A stretch of DNA of 64,000 bases from Geomonas sp. RF6 (GTDB lineage Bacteria > Desulfobacterota > Desulfuromonadia > Geobacterales > Geobacteraceae), in assembly GCF_021044625.1 (NCBI RefSeq), contig NZ_CP087999.1:3369001-3433000 (forward strand), in the 5' to 3' direction. Both the position numbers and the translations under genes were made by a program. The stretch's first letter is position 1; each line of letters begins with the position of its first letter. Positions 45,369-53,144 of the stretch are shown here, piece after piece. The notes beneath the pieces were generated by a model. That model was given only the letters and a program-made list of their open reading frames with translations, did not search any database and was not told where the DNA came from.

Positions 45369-46754
45369 ATGCAGAAAAACAAGCTGCTGTTCGTCACCTT
45401 TTACTATCCGCCGGCAGGAGGCGTGGCTCTGCCAGGCTCGCAGCGGGCGGTCAAGTTCGTGCGGTACCTTGAGAAGCAGTCGGTATGGGTGCTGACAGTG
45501 GAAACCTCCTGCTATCCCCCCTTCGTCTCCCGCGACTTCGACCGCGAGGTGCCGGTCAAGGGTGAGAAGATCGCATTCGCGCGCTCCTACGACCTGTTCC
45601 AGGTGCTTCTCGCCCTGAGGCGTGCGCTCCGACGCGCTCTCGGAAGAGGGAGAGGAAAGGTGGAGGCGCAGGGGATGGCCGCGGCGGGGGGATCTGAGGC
45701 CCTTCCGCGGCACCCCCGCTCCCTGGCGCAAAAGGTCAAGGACTTCGTCTACGACCTTTGTCACTATCCTGACGGAGCGAGCGGCTGGATCCTGCCTGCG
45801 CTGCGAGCCGGCCGCAGCATTGTCAGAAAAGAGAAGATCGACCTCGTGTTAGCCAGCGGAATGCCATGGTCAGCGCTGGTGGTGGCCTGGCTTCTGCACA
45901 AGGTGACCGGCGTCAGCTTCGCCGTGGATTTTCGGGACCCCTGGATCGGCAACCCCTTCCACGAAAGCAAGGGGGTCCTCCTGGATGCTCTCGGAAGGTA
46001 TCTGGAGAGGCGCATCGTGCACGATGCGGCGCTTGTCTCGGCGAATACGGAGCCTCTGCGGGACGAATTTCTGGCCCGGTATCCGGAGCAGCCCCGTTCC
46101 AAGTTCGTGGTGCTCAGCAACGGCTACGACCCGGAAGACTTCCGGACTTTGCAGCCGGATGCCGAAACGGCAGCTGAATCGGGTCCAGACCGCCTGGTCC
46201 TGGCGCACGCCGGTTTCTTGTATGGCAGGCGGGATCCCTCCCCCCTTCTCGAGGCGCTGGAGCGACTGATTGCTTCTGACAGGTGCCAGCCGGGGGAGTT
46301 CCTCTTTCTGCAGATCGGGACCGTGCAGCTGGATTACGATTTTCACGAGCGCTACCGCAGTCTGATGGAGCGGGGCGTGATGAGGGATCTCGGCCCCTTC
46401 CCCTTCGCCGAATGCCTGAGGGAACTGCAGCGCTCGGATGTCCTGGTGCTGATTCAGCCAAACACCAGGACGCAGGTACCGTCCAAGCTCTACGACTACC
46501 TGTGCCTGAACAGGCCTATCCTCACCATTACCCCTCACGACGGCGCGCTGGGAAGAATGGTCACTCAGCACCGGTTCGGGGACCTCTTCGACCAGACGGA
46601 CGTGGCGGGGATCGCAGACCGGCTGCTGGAGTTGCTGGAGCAAAAGAAGATCGCCGGCACACTGCGCGCTGACTACCATGAGCGTGACTTCTACAACGTC
46701 CAGCGCATTGCAGCCGTCCTCGACGACCACCTGATCGAGGCAGCACGATCATAG
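45369..46754 (+). CDS. Glycosyltransferase, GT4-like
   Basis: 461 residues. LLFVTFYYPPAGGVALPGSQR is the N-terminal loop; DLVLASGMPWSALVVAWLL and VDFRDPWIGNP follow, then VLSNGYDPEDF and VPSKLYDYLCLNRPIL in the donor domain. This pattern is common in GT-B enzymes of exopolysaccharide loci. An insert of about 30 low-complexity residues sits near 95-125. The start at 45369 has a GAAAGGGA site; an upstream ATG-less extension is unlikely. Confidence 0.8.
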   Translation: MQKNKLLFVTFYYPPAGGVALPGSQRAVKFVRYLEKQSVWVLTVETSCYPPFVSRDFDREVPVKGEKIAFARSYDLFQVLLALRRALRRALGRGRGKVEAQGMAAAGGSEALPRHPRSLAQKVKDFVYDLCHYPDGASGWILPALRAGRSIVRKEKIDLVLASGMPWSALVVAWLLHKVTGVSFAVDFRDPWIGNPFHESKGVLLDALGRYLERRIVHDAALVSANTEPLRDEFLARYPEQPRSKFVVLSNGYDPEDFRTLQPDAETAAESGPDRLVLAHAGFLYGRRDPSPLLEALERLIASDRCQPGEFLFLQIGTVQLDYDFHERYRSLMERGVMRDLGPFPFAECLRELQRSDVLVLIQPNTRTQVPSKLYDYLCLNRPILTITPHDGALGRMVTQHRFGDLFDQTDVAGIADRLLELLEQKKIAGTLRADYHERDFYNVQRIAAVLDDHLIEAARS

Positions 46755-46767
46755 AGAGCGAGGGAAG

Positions 46768-46953
46768 ATGTCCGCTACAGCACTCTTCTTCGTCGCAGTC
46801 TTTTTCAGCGGATGCATCGCCACCGTAAGTCTGTCATCCATCTGCGCGCTTTTCTTGTGCGTGTTCAACCATCTGGTCAACCGGAGTGGGCGCTGGTGGT
46901 ATGCTGGCCTCCGCGATGGTGCAGCGCCAGAAGCTCAGGAAAGTCTTCCGTGA
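46768..46953 (+). pseudogene. N-terminal remnant of a second O-glycosylation ligase gene
   Basis: 61 codons. The first 46 residues align with the N-terminus of the intact ligase at 38268: MSATALFFVAVFFSGCIAT against MSISSILYLAFFLAGAVAT, then FNHLVN-R-GRWWY against MEYLVN-P-QRWWY. After that the frame runs into unrelated sequence and a TGA that overlaps the next gene's ATG. The remaining 390 residues are gone. A start codon and GAGGGAAG site survive, so a short membrane peptide could still be made and might couple translation to the next gene. Confidence 0.8.
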
Positions 46954-48194
46954 TGAGTCCGAAGCGATCAAGCCGGCGATTGGCGGCGGCAACGGTGGCA
47001 ATCCTCTTGTGCTGCACGCTCCTCCTCTCCCGCCACTACCACGCCACGCCATTTACTCTCGTGCATCTGGCGGCCAAAAGAGTCTGCACGCCGATCCTTG
47101 CCCGCCACTATTCCAGCCATCTGGATCGGGTGGAGGCGATCTGCGGCTCCTACTTCCACGGCGAAAATGAGCAGCAGCCGCAGGAGAGGGGGGCACTGGC
47201 GCAAGGCGGCACCCTGCCCGCACCTGGTGCAATTCCCTTCGTCTATGAGTCCTCCCGCGCCGAGTACCTGCTGGAACTTTTGCAGCGGTTTCGCCTGAGA
47301 CATCTGGTCTCAAGCGGCGCCACGGAATATGACCGGATGCTGATCCTGTTCCGCTGGATTGGCACACGGTGGGACCATGGGACGGATCCAGTGCCAGGTG
47401 GCGTTGCGACCGGGTCTCCCGCCGACATCATTGTCTCCGGTGAAAGGGGCAGGAGATTCTGGTGCGAAGTATGCGCCAGGGTGACGGTGCAGACGGCTAC
47501 GGCCCTTGGCTGGCCGGCCCGCCTCGTTACCGCCTCCAGTGACGGGTATGTTTGGGAGCACGCGCTGGCGGAGGTGTGGTCCAACCAGTTCAACAAATGG
47601 TTCCTGGTGGATACCGACTACAACCTCGTGTACGAAGCCGGCGGCATCCCCCTTTCGGCTTACGAGCTGTGCCACCGCGGGGTGCAACTCAAGAAAGAGG
47701 GGTTGCTGAAGGTTCGCACCTTCGCTCCTCTGAAGCCCAGCCTGCGGGAGGTGGATCTCTTGCATCTTTACCGGTATGTTCATCTCGACATGAGAAACGA
47801 CTGGTTGAGCAGGCGCTTGCCCCCCGGAAGTCCCGCCGGTGGCGATCTCGCCACCTGGTGGACTGCTCGCAGTGACCTTGGTCCTATCCTGACAGAAAAA
47901 AAACGTGTCGACTCCCAGGCCCTCTTCGACTGGCCCGTAAACGTCGTTCAGGTGCGGGCCAGGGAGGTGCGGGAGGTGGGGGGGGGCAGATATCTGCTGA
48001 AGCTGGGATTGCGCTGCTACAGTCCGTACTTCAGCCACTTCGAGGTAAAAGCCGACGGCGGAGGATGGCGGGATTGCAAGGGGAGCGGGCGTTACTTGCT
48101 GCTGGCACCGGGCAGGCATGCCGCAGAAGCCCGGGTGGTCACCGAAAACGGCGATCCCGGGCCCCCGTCGCGGATCGAGTTCACACTTCCTTGA
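46953..48194 (+). CDS. Transglutaminase-like protein
   Basis: 413 residues. A membrane anchor or signal lies at 10-28 (AAATVAILLCCTLLL). The core reads FWCEVCARVTVQTATALGWPARLV (Cys), YVWEHALAEVW (His) and WFLVDTDYN (Asp), the ordered triad region of the transglutaminase-like fold. The C-terminal 120 residues are beta-rich. Such proteins in bacteria are mostly peptidases or amidases rather than cross-linkers, so the reaction is open. ATG at 46953 overlaps the upstream stop. A decayed C-terminal copy lies at 39619. Confidence 0.8.
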   Translation: MSPKRSSRRLAAATVAILLCCTLLLSRHYHATPFTLVHLAAKRVCTPILARHYSSHLDRVEAICGSYFHGENEQQPQERGALAQGGTLPAPGAIPFVYESSRAEYLLELLQRFRLRHLVSSGATEYDRMLILFRWIGTRWDHGTDPVPGGVATGSPADIIVSGERGRRFWCEVCARVTVQTATALGWPARLVTASSDGYVWEHALAEVWSNQFNKWFLVDTDYNLVYEAGGIPLSAYELCHRGVQLKKEGLLKVRTFAPLKPSLREVDLLHLYRYVHLDMRNDWLSRRLPPGSPAGGDLATWWTARSDLGPILTEKKRVDSQALFDWPVNVVQVRAREVREVGGGRYLLKLGLRCYSPYFSHFEVKADGGGWRDCKGSGRYLLLAPGRHAAEARVVTENGDPGPPSRIEFTLP

Positions 48195-48977
48195 TCTCCG
48201 TGGGAAGTTGCACGTGCGGAAACCCTTTTCTGCAGATGAGTTACCCGAAGCTTTGCTTGCCGCCGCCGCAAAGGCCCACCGGCATCACATCTGACTCCAT
48301 AACTTGTTAATCAAGTCAAATCCAGATCTCCTGACAGCCCCTTCGGAAACTCCCTCCTCTCCTGCCACCGCTCCCGGCAGCCTATGAAGCGAAGCGCAGC
48401 AGACCGATCCACATTTGGGAAGTAGCTAGGCCGGTCGATTAGCATTGTGTACGGGCTCGGCCGTTCAACGAGGAAGTGCCCCATCACGTTGTATGAACTC
48501 AACCTGCCCATGACCCCCTTCCTTCCCACGCCCTTCCTTTAGCTATGCAACCGACATAAACATTGACCCCGATTACGGCGAAGGGGGCGCACGCCTGGCG
48601 GCAGCCGTCTGCCTGTTCGGCATCTCGCATCCCCGGGCAAAGGGCTGAGCTGGCGCGGAATTGGGCGCGGCGGGGAAACGGATCGCGGTTATGGCAGTAC
48701 ATGGATGCTGCCCTTTCGGGTGTTGGCAAATTTTAATATGTCAAGGGGTTGAGAGTGCTTAGTTGGAGCTAATGCGTTTCTTTTGTGACGTGGGACACAG
48801 ACCAATGGGGCTTGGTTGAGCATAATGCCCAAGTTATTTCGTACCGAATGGGGGGCGCCGAAGCTGGTCGCCCTGAGGGGGGCGGTTGTGGGGTGCTACC
48901 GGAACAGGTGCACCTGAAACCTAAGCTCGGGTGTGAGGAAGACGTCTTCTTCTTCATGCCCATCAGACGAGGTGCTG
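48195..48977. other. Long intergenic region; one doubtful small minus-strand frame
   Basis: 780 bases. A 72-codon frame on the minus strand at 48311-48529 (MGRLSSYNVMGHFLVERPSPY) has AAGGAAGG upstream but no recognisable family, and I do not call it a gene. No promoter stands out. The gap may be where the genes between the transglutaminase and the next gene were lost. Confidence 0.4.
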
Positions 48978-51590
48978 ATGACGAAGTTTCTGAGATCGAC
49001 GTTTACTGTTGTAGCAGGGCTGGCCTTGCTCTTTGCCAGCACGGAGGGGAAGGCGGCCACATGGCAAGAGACCCTGGACTCCAAGTTCGACATCGTTGAC
49101 ACATTCGACGAACTGCAGGATTGGACACCTGGTGGTCAGTGGTATTCCGGTGCCGGTTGCGCCACCTGTCCCTCCAACTCTTCCCTTCCGAAGAAAATCG
49201 ATGGCAGCAAGTCCATCTGGCAGCTCTGGAACACCAAAGGGTTGTCCTTCCAGTTCACTCCTGGCAGCGGAACCTTCGCCATAGGTGACGTAGTCACGGG
49301 TGGGACTTCCGGTGCCACGGCGACGGTGCGCCGGGTCTGGAACCTCGACGGCAAGTCTTACATTCAAATCACTTACGACAACACCGCCAGGGGCACCTCC
49401 AAATTTGTGGCGGGGGAGCGCATCAGCAGCGGGTCTAAGACGGGGACGAACCTGCAGTGGCCGCTCATGATCGGGAACCACGGCGCCGCCTACACCTGGA
49501 GGGGTACCGGAAAATCCCTTGTTCTGGACATAGGGGACAACGACAACCTCAAAGCCACCGACCCGACCATGGCGGGTCTGGGGGTGCAGCGGCTGGGGAC
49601 CTACTTCGGTGATGGTACTAACGGGAAAAGCGGCTACAAGAAGGTCTATGTCTTTTTCATGATGAAGGTGAGCCCGACCTTCTTCAACAAGTGCCTCGAT
49701 CCCGGGACCACCTGTGTCGCTGGCGGCTATGATGCGACCAAGGTAATAAAGGCTTTTGACCTCTGCTCCGGCTTCACCGGCGTGAGCGAGTGGGGAACCG
49801 CTGCAGACAGGGCTTTGGTTGACGCCAGCTGGGCCTACCGTGTCCCCGAGTACGGAATGAACTACAGCCTCTTCAACTTCATAGGCGGAGGGCTCTCTAA
49901 CCCTCAGAACCTCTTTTACGGGGAGCATAATCGTGTAGCTACCGGCACCGCCCCCAACTACACAGTTGCCAACATCGTCAACAACCGGCCGCTGCGTAGC
50001 GGCACCACCCTGGACATCAACTCCTATATCAGCACCGGCGACTGGTACGGCGTCGAGCTTGCCGCGGACATAGGGACGAAGGGGAACAACGACGGCAGCA
50101 CGGACTTCTGGATTTACGACAAAAATGGTGTAGAGAAGGGTCACTTTTCCGTTACGGGCCAGAACCATCTGATGTACTTCGATCATTTCTACAACAAGAT
50201 CACGCTCGGTGGTAATCGCCTGAGCGGCCACGGCCTCACCGGCGGGCTGGACAGCCGCTGGTGGATAGATGACTTCATCATCAACGGATCCCGTATCGGT
50301 ACCACTTATTTTCAGCTGCTTTCGGCCCAGGGGAACGCTGACGGCACCGCTCCGACTGCGAGCATCTCGGCTCCTGCCGGCGGGAGTACCGTGACCGGCA
50401 CCACCACCGTCTCCATAGGTGCTTCCGACAACGTCGGAGTGAGCAAGGTGGAACTGTACGTTAACGGCGTGCTCCAGGGGAGCGACACTGCTGCTCCATA
50501 CGCGGTGAGCTGGAACACAGCGAACGTGGCGAACAGTACCTACACCTTGACGGCGAAGGCATATGACGCCGCCGGTAACATCGGCCAGTCGGCTCCTGTC
50601 AGCGTCACTGTGAAGAACGTGGTGGGGGATACCACTGCCCCGACGGCTTCCATCAGCGCCCCGACCGCCAATGCGACCGTTTCCGGCACCACGCCGGTCT
50701 CGATGACTGCCAGCGATAACGTGGCGGTAAGCAAGGTAGAGCTGTACGTCAACGGAGCGTTGTATGGGATGGACGGAACGGCTCCCTACAGCATGTCATG
50801 GAACAGCGCTTCCTATCCCGACGGCGCGTACACCCTGACCGCGAAGGCGTACGATGCCGCCGGAAACGTGGGTACCTCCTCCGCAGTGAGCGTCAACGTC
50901 AAAAACACCGTGACCGCGACCAAGTACTCCCTCACCGCAAGCGCCGGCACGGGGGGGACTATCACCCCTGCGGGTACCACAAGCGTGACTTCCGGGGCCA
51001 GCCAGACCTATACCATCACCCCGGCGACCGGCTACAAGATCTCTGCGGTGAAAGTCGACGGCGCCTTGGTGGGGACGGCATCCAGCTACACCTTCTCCAA
51101 CGTCACCGCGAATCATACAATCGCGGCGAGCTTTACCTCTACCACGGCGACTACCGTATTTGCGGTAAACTGCGGCGGCTCCCAGTACACGAGCACCGGC
51201 TCTGTCTCCTACTCGACTGACACCAGGTACACCGGTGGTGCAGCCTCCACCACGACCTCCACCATCACCGGTACTACCGACCAGACGCTGTACAAGAGCG
51301 AGCGCTGGGGGACGAGCTTCGGCTACAACATCCCGCTGCCGAACGGGACATACTCCGTGACCCTCAGGTTTGCCGAGTTTGCGTACAGCACAGTCGGTTC
51401 GCGCGTCTTCAATGTGGCGATTGGCGGCTCCACCGTTATCAGCAATCTCGACATCTACTCCAAGGTAGGGAAAAATGCTGCCTACGACGTGACCCTGCCG
51501 GTGACGGTGACCAACGGCACGATGAATATCCAGTTGAGCGGAAAGGTCGGGAATGCGAAGATCAACGCCATCCAGGTCAGACGCGTATAA
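48978..51590 (+). CDS. Large secreted protein: unknown domain, two Ig repeats, InlB-type repeat and malectin domain
   Basis: 870 residues. Signal peptide (FTVVAGLALLFASTEGKAA), then a 420-residue domain clearly paralogous to the protein at 42569 (FDELQDWTPGGQWYS, GDVVTGGTSGATATV, DIGDNDN, VFFMMKVSPTFFNK, RWWIDDFIINGSRIG). Next come two Big_7-type Ig repeats (TAPTASISAP, ASDNVGVSKVELYVNG), a divergent InlB B-repeat-like part (GTGGTITPAGTTSVTSGAS) and a C-terminal malectin-like domain (VFAVNCGGSQYTSTG to INAIQVRRV). Malectin domains bind carbohydrate, so this looks like a glycan-binding matrix protein. ATG follows GAGGTG. Terminator at 51637. Confidence 0.85.
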   Translation: MTKFLRSTFTVVAGLALLFASTEGKAATWQETLDSKFDIVDTFDELQDWTPGGQWYSGAGCATCPSNSSLPKKIDGSKSIWQLWNTKGLSFQFTPGSGTFAIGDVVTGGTSGATATVRRVWNLDGKSYIQITYDNTARGTSKFVAGERISSGSKTGTNLQWPLMIGNHGAAYTWRGTGKSLVLDIGDNDNLKATDPTMAGLGVQRLGTYFGDGTNGKSGYKKVYVFFMMKVSPTFFNKCLDPGTTCVAGGYDATKVIKAFDLCSGFTGVSEWGTAADRALVDASWAYRVPEYGMNYSLFNFIGGGLSNPQNLFYGEHNRVATGTAPNYTVANIVNNRPLRSGTTLDINSYISTGDWYGVELAADIGTKGNNDGSTDFWIYDKNGVEKGHFSVTGQNHLMYFDHFYNKITLGGNRLSGHGLTGGLDSRWWIDDFIINGSRIGTTYFQLLSAQGNADGTAPTASISAPAGGSTVTGTTTVSIGASDNVGVSKVELYVNGVLQGSDTAAPYAVSWNTANVANSTYTLTAKAYDAAGNIGQSAPVSVTVKNVVGDTTAPTASISAPTANATVSGTTPVSMTASDNVAVSKVELYVNGALYGMDGTAPYSMSWNSASYPDGAYTLTAKAYDAAGNVGTSSAVSVNVKNTVTATKYSLTASAGTGGTITPAGTTSVTSGASQTYTITPATGYKISAVKVDGALVGTASSYTFSNVTANHTIAASFTSTTATTVFAVNCGGSQYTSTGSVSYSTDTRYTGGAASTTTSTITGTTDQTLYKSERWGTSFGYNIPLPNGTYSVTLRFAEFAYSTVGSRVFNVAIGGSTVISNLDIYSKVGKNAAYDVTLPVTVTNGTMNIQLSGKVGNAKINAIQVRRV

Positions 51591-51636
51591 CCGGGGGCAA
51601 TGTACACTCCGGCTGATGCCGGTAATTGTGAGATCG

Positions 51637-51669
51637 AAAAAGGCACAGGAACTTTCCTGTGCCTTTTTT
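51637..51669. terminator. Bidirectional intrinsic terminator
   Basis: AAAAAGGCACAGGA and TCCTGTGCCTTTTTT form a strong hairpin between convergent genes. Confidence 0.9.
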
Positions 51670-51857
51670 GTGGGGGCGCAAGGCAGCGTGCACGCGATAC
51701 CTCAGCTGTTGTGGCTGATCCTCATGGTGTGACCGATGTCCCCGGGGCCCGCACTGTGTGGGAAACGGCAGCAAGCTGGAACAGAAACGCGTGCAAGGCA
51801 GGCGGGCAATATGGCCATATCTTCAAGGTCCAATAGCTGTCCATCAGGGCGTTTCTG

Positions 51858-52103
51858 TTAAGTCGCTACTCCCAGCTTTCTCTGCAGGAATAGCGAGATG
51901 CTGTTGATGGAATCGAGGTGCTCCGGGACCAGTTCCTCGTCCTGGATCTTTATGGCGAACTCCTGTTCCAGGAAGCTCACCATTTCAAGAATGCCGGTGG
52001 AATCGACCACACCGGCGCCGAGCAGGGAGGTGGAGTCCTCCAGCCCCTTCGCATCCCCGAAGAGGAAGTTGTCGACGATGAAGAGCCTGATTTTCTCGCG
52101 CAT
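51858..52103 (-). CDS. Acyl carrier protein
   Basis: 81 residues, acidic and helical. GVVDSTGILEMV holds the phosphopantetheine attachment serine (S35) in a DS-T/L context, as in stand-alone carrier proteins of amino-acid and polyketide-like pathways. Last gene of the minus-strand unit after AsnB and NadE; it may carry an acyl or aminoacyl group for sugar decoration. Confidence 0.87.
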   Translation of the reverse strand: MREKIRLFIVDNFLFGDAKGLEDSTSLLGAGVVDSTGILEMVSFLEQEFAIKIQDEELVPEHLDSINSISLFLQRKLGVAT

Positions 52104-52133
52104 GGCATTTCCTTCCTTTTGGTTGAACCCGGT

Positions 52134-53126
52134 TCAGTAGGCGATCTCCGGCACCTTCTCGATCAGCAGGGGGCGCAGGTGCAGATACCTCGTGGTCGCG
52201 CGCTTGGTGTCGATATCCTCCAGGACCTTTTGCGCCTGCTCCGCCGACAGCCCTATCGCCGGGGCGAGCTCTTCCGGCTCGATGCCGTGGTTTTTTGCGT
52301 ACAGGCAGAGGTCCATCTGGCGGTAGGGGAGGGAGAAGTAGAACTCGTCCTGCCCCTGCGGCATGGAGTAGGTGTCGGTCGTCGGGGGGCGCCGGCGGAT
52401 CTCCTCCGGTATCCCCAGGTGCTCGGCGAGCTGGTACACCTGCGATTTGTACAGGTGGGCGATCGGCTTGAGGTCGGCCGCGCCATCCCCGAGCTTCACG
52501 AAGAACCCCTGGTCGTACTCCAGCCGGTTCGGGGTACCCGCCACCGCATAGTTCAGCCGGTCGGCATGGTAGTACTCGAGCATCTTCCTGGTGCGCTGCT
52601 TCAGGTTGGTGGCGGCCACAATCTCCAGGTACGGCTTGAGCGGCAGCCTCACCCGCTGCATCGTGCCGTCGGGTGCCTGGGCGACGAGGGTGTGGAGACT
52701 GAACCCCTCGTTCTCGAAGGAACTCGATATGACTATCTTCGATTTCCACCCCGCGCCGTACTCCGGTATGACGGAGCGCACCGCGCTGTCGTACTCGCGG
52801 TAGAACCCCTCCGCCTCGAGGATCGGGGCGATGTCCAGCCGCCTCGATTCGATCCCCAGGTGGCTGATCACCGCGCCGCTGAGCTCCGTCGTCTCCTTCG
52901 CCGAATGGAGCTCCGGCATCTCCAGCCCGAATACCCTCTCCTTTCCCACCGCGCGTACCGCGAGAGCGGCGGTGACGCTGCTGTCGATCCCCCCCGAGAG
53001 GGCGACGACGATGCCGCGCCGCTTCAGCTCGTTACGCAAAAGTGTGCGTATCGTGGCGGTGATCCTTGCGGTCTCCTCCTTCGCGTCGAGCCGTAACACT
53101 TCCGGTGAAAGTTGTTCTGGTGCCAT
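52134..53126 (-). CDS. nadE: NAD synthase-like amide-forming enzyme
   Basis: 330 residues. The PP-loop VALSGGIDSS is at 41-50 and TPNRLEYDQGFFVKLGDGAADLKPIAHLYKSQV is the substrate-binding block of ammonia-type NAD synthases. It lacks a glutaminase domain. Biochemically it would make NAD from deamido-NAD with ammonia; the position between AsnB and a carrier protein suggests it may instead amidate a cluster-specific substrate (inference). ATG has AGGAGGG four bases away. Length is slightly above the family norm. Confidence 0.8.
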   Translation of the reverse strand: MAPEQLSPEVLRLDAKEETARITATIRTLLRNELKRRGIVVALSGGIDSSVTAALAVRAVGKERVFGLEMPELHSAKETTELSGAVISHLGIESRRLDIAPILEAEGFYREYDSAVRSVIPEYGAGWKSKIVISSSFENEGFSLHTLVAQAPDGTMQRVRLPLKPYLEIVAATNLKQRTRKMLEYYHADRLNYAVAGTPNRLEYDQGFFVKLGDGAADLKPIAHLYKSQVYQLAEHLGIPEEIRRRPPTTDTYSMPQGQDEFYFSLPYRQMDLCLYAKNHGIEPEELAPAIGLSAEQAQKVLEDIDTKRATTRYLHLRPLLIEKVPEIAY

Positions 53127-53144
53127 GTACCCTCCTGCGGCCGG

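Noticed and set aside
48311-48529. Small minus-strand gene of 72 codons
   Set aside because: No family, no conserved context and only a fair ribosome-binding site; mentioned in the intergenic entry only.
51918-53096. A 392-codon plus-strand frame opposite nadE
   Set aside because: No motifs, and the minus strand carries an intact NAD synthase with a good ribosome-binding site.
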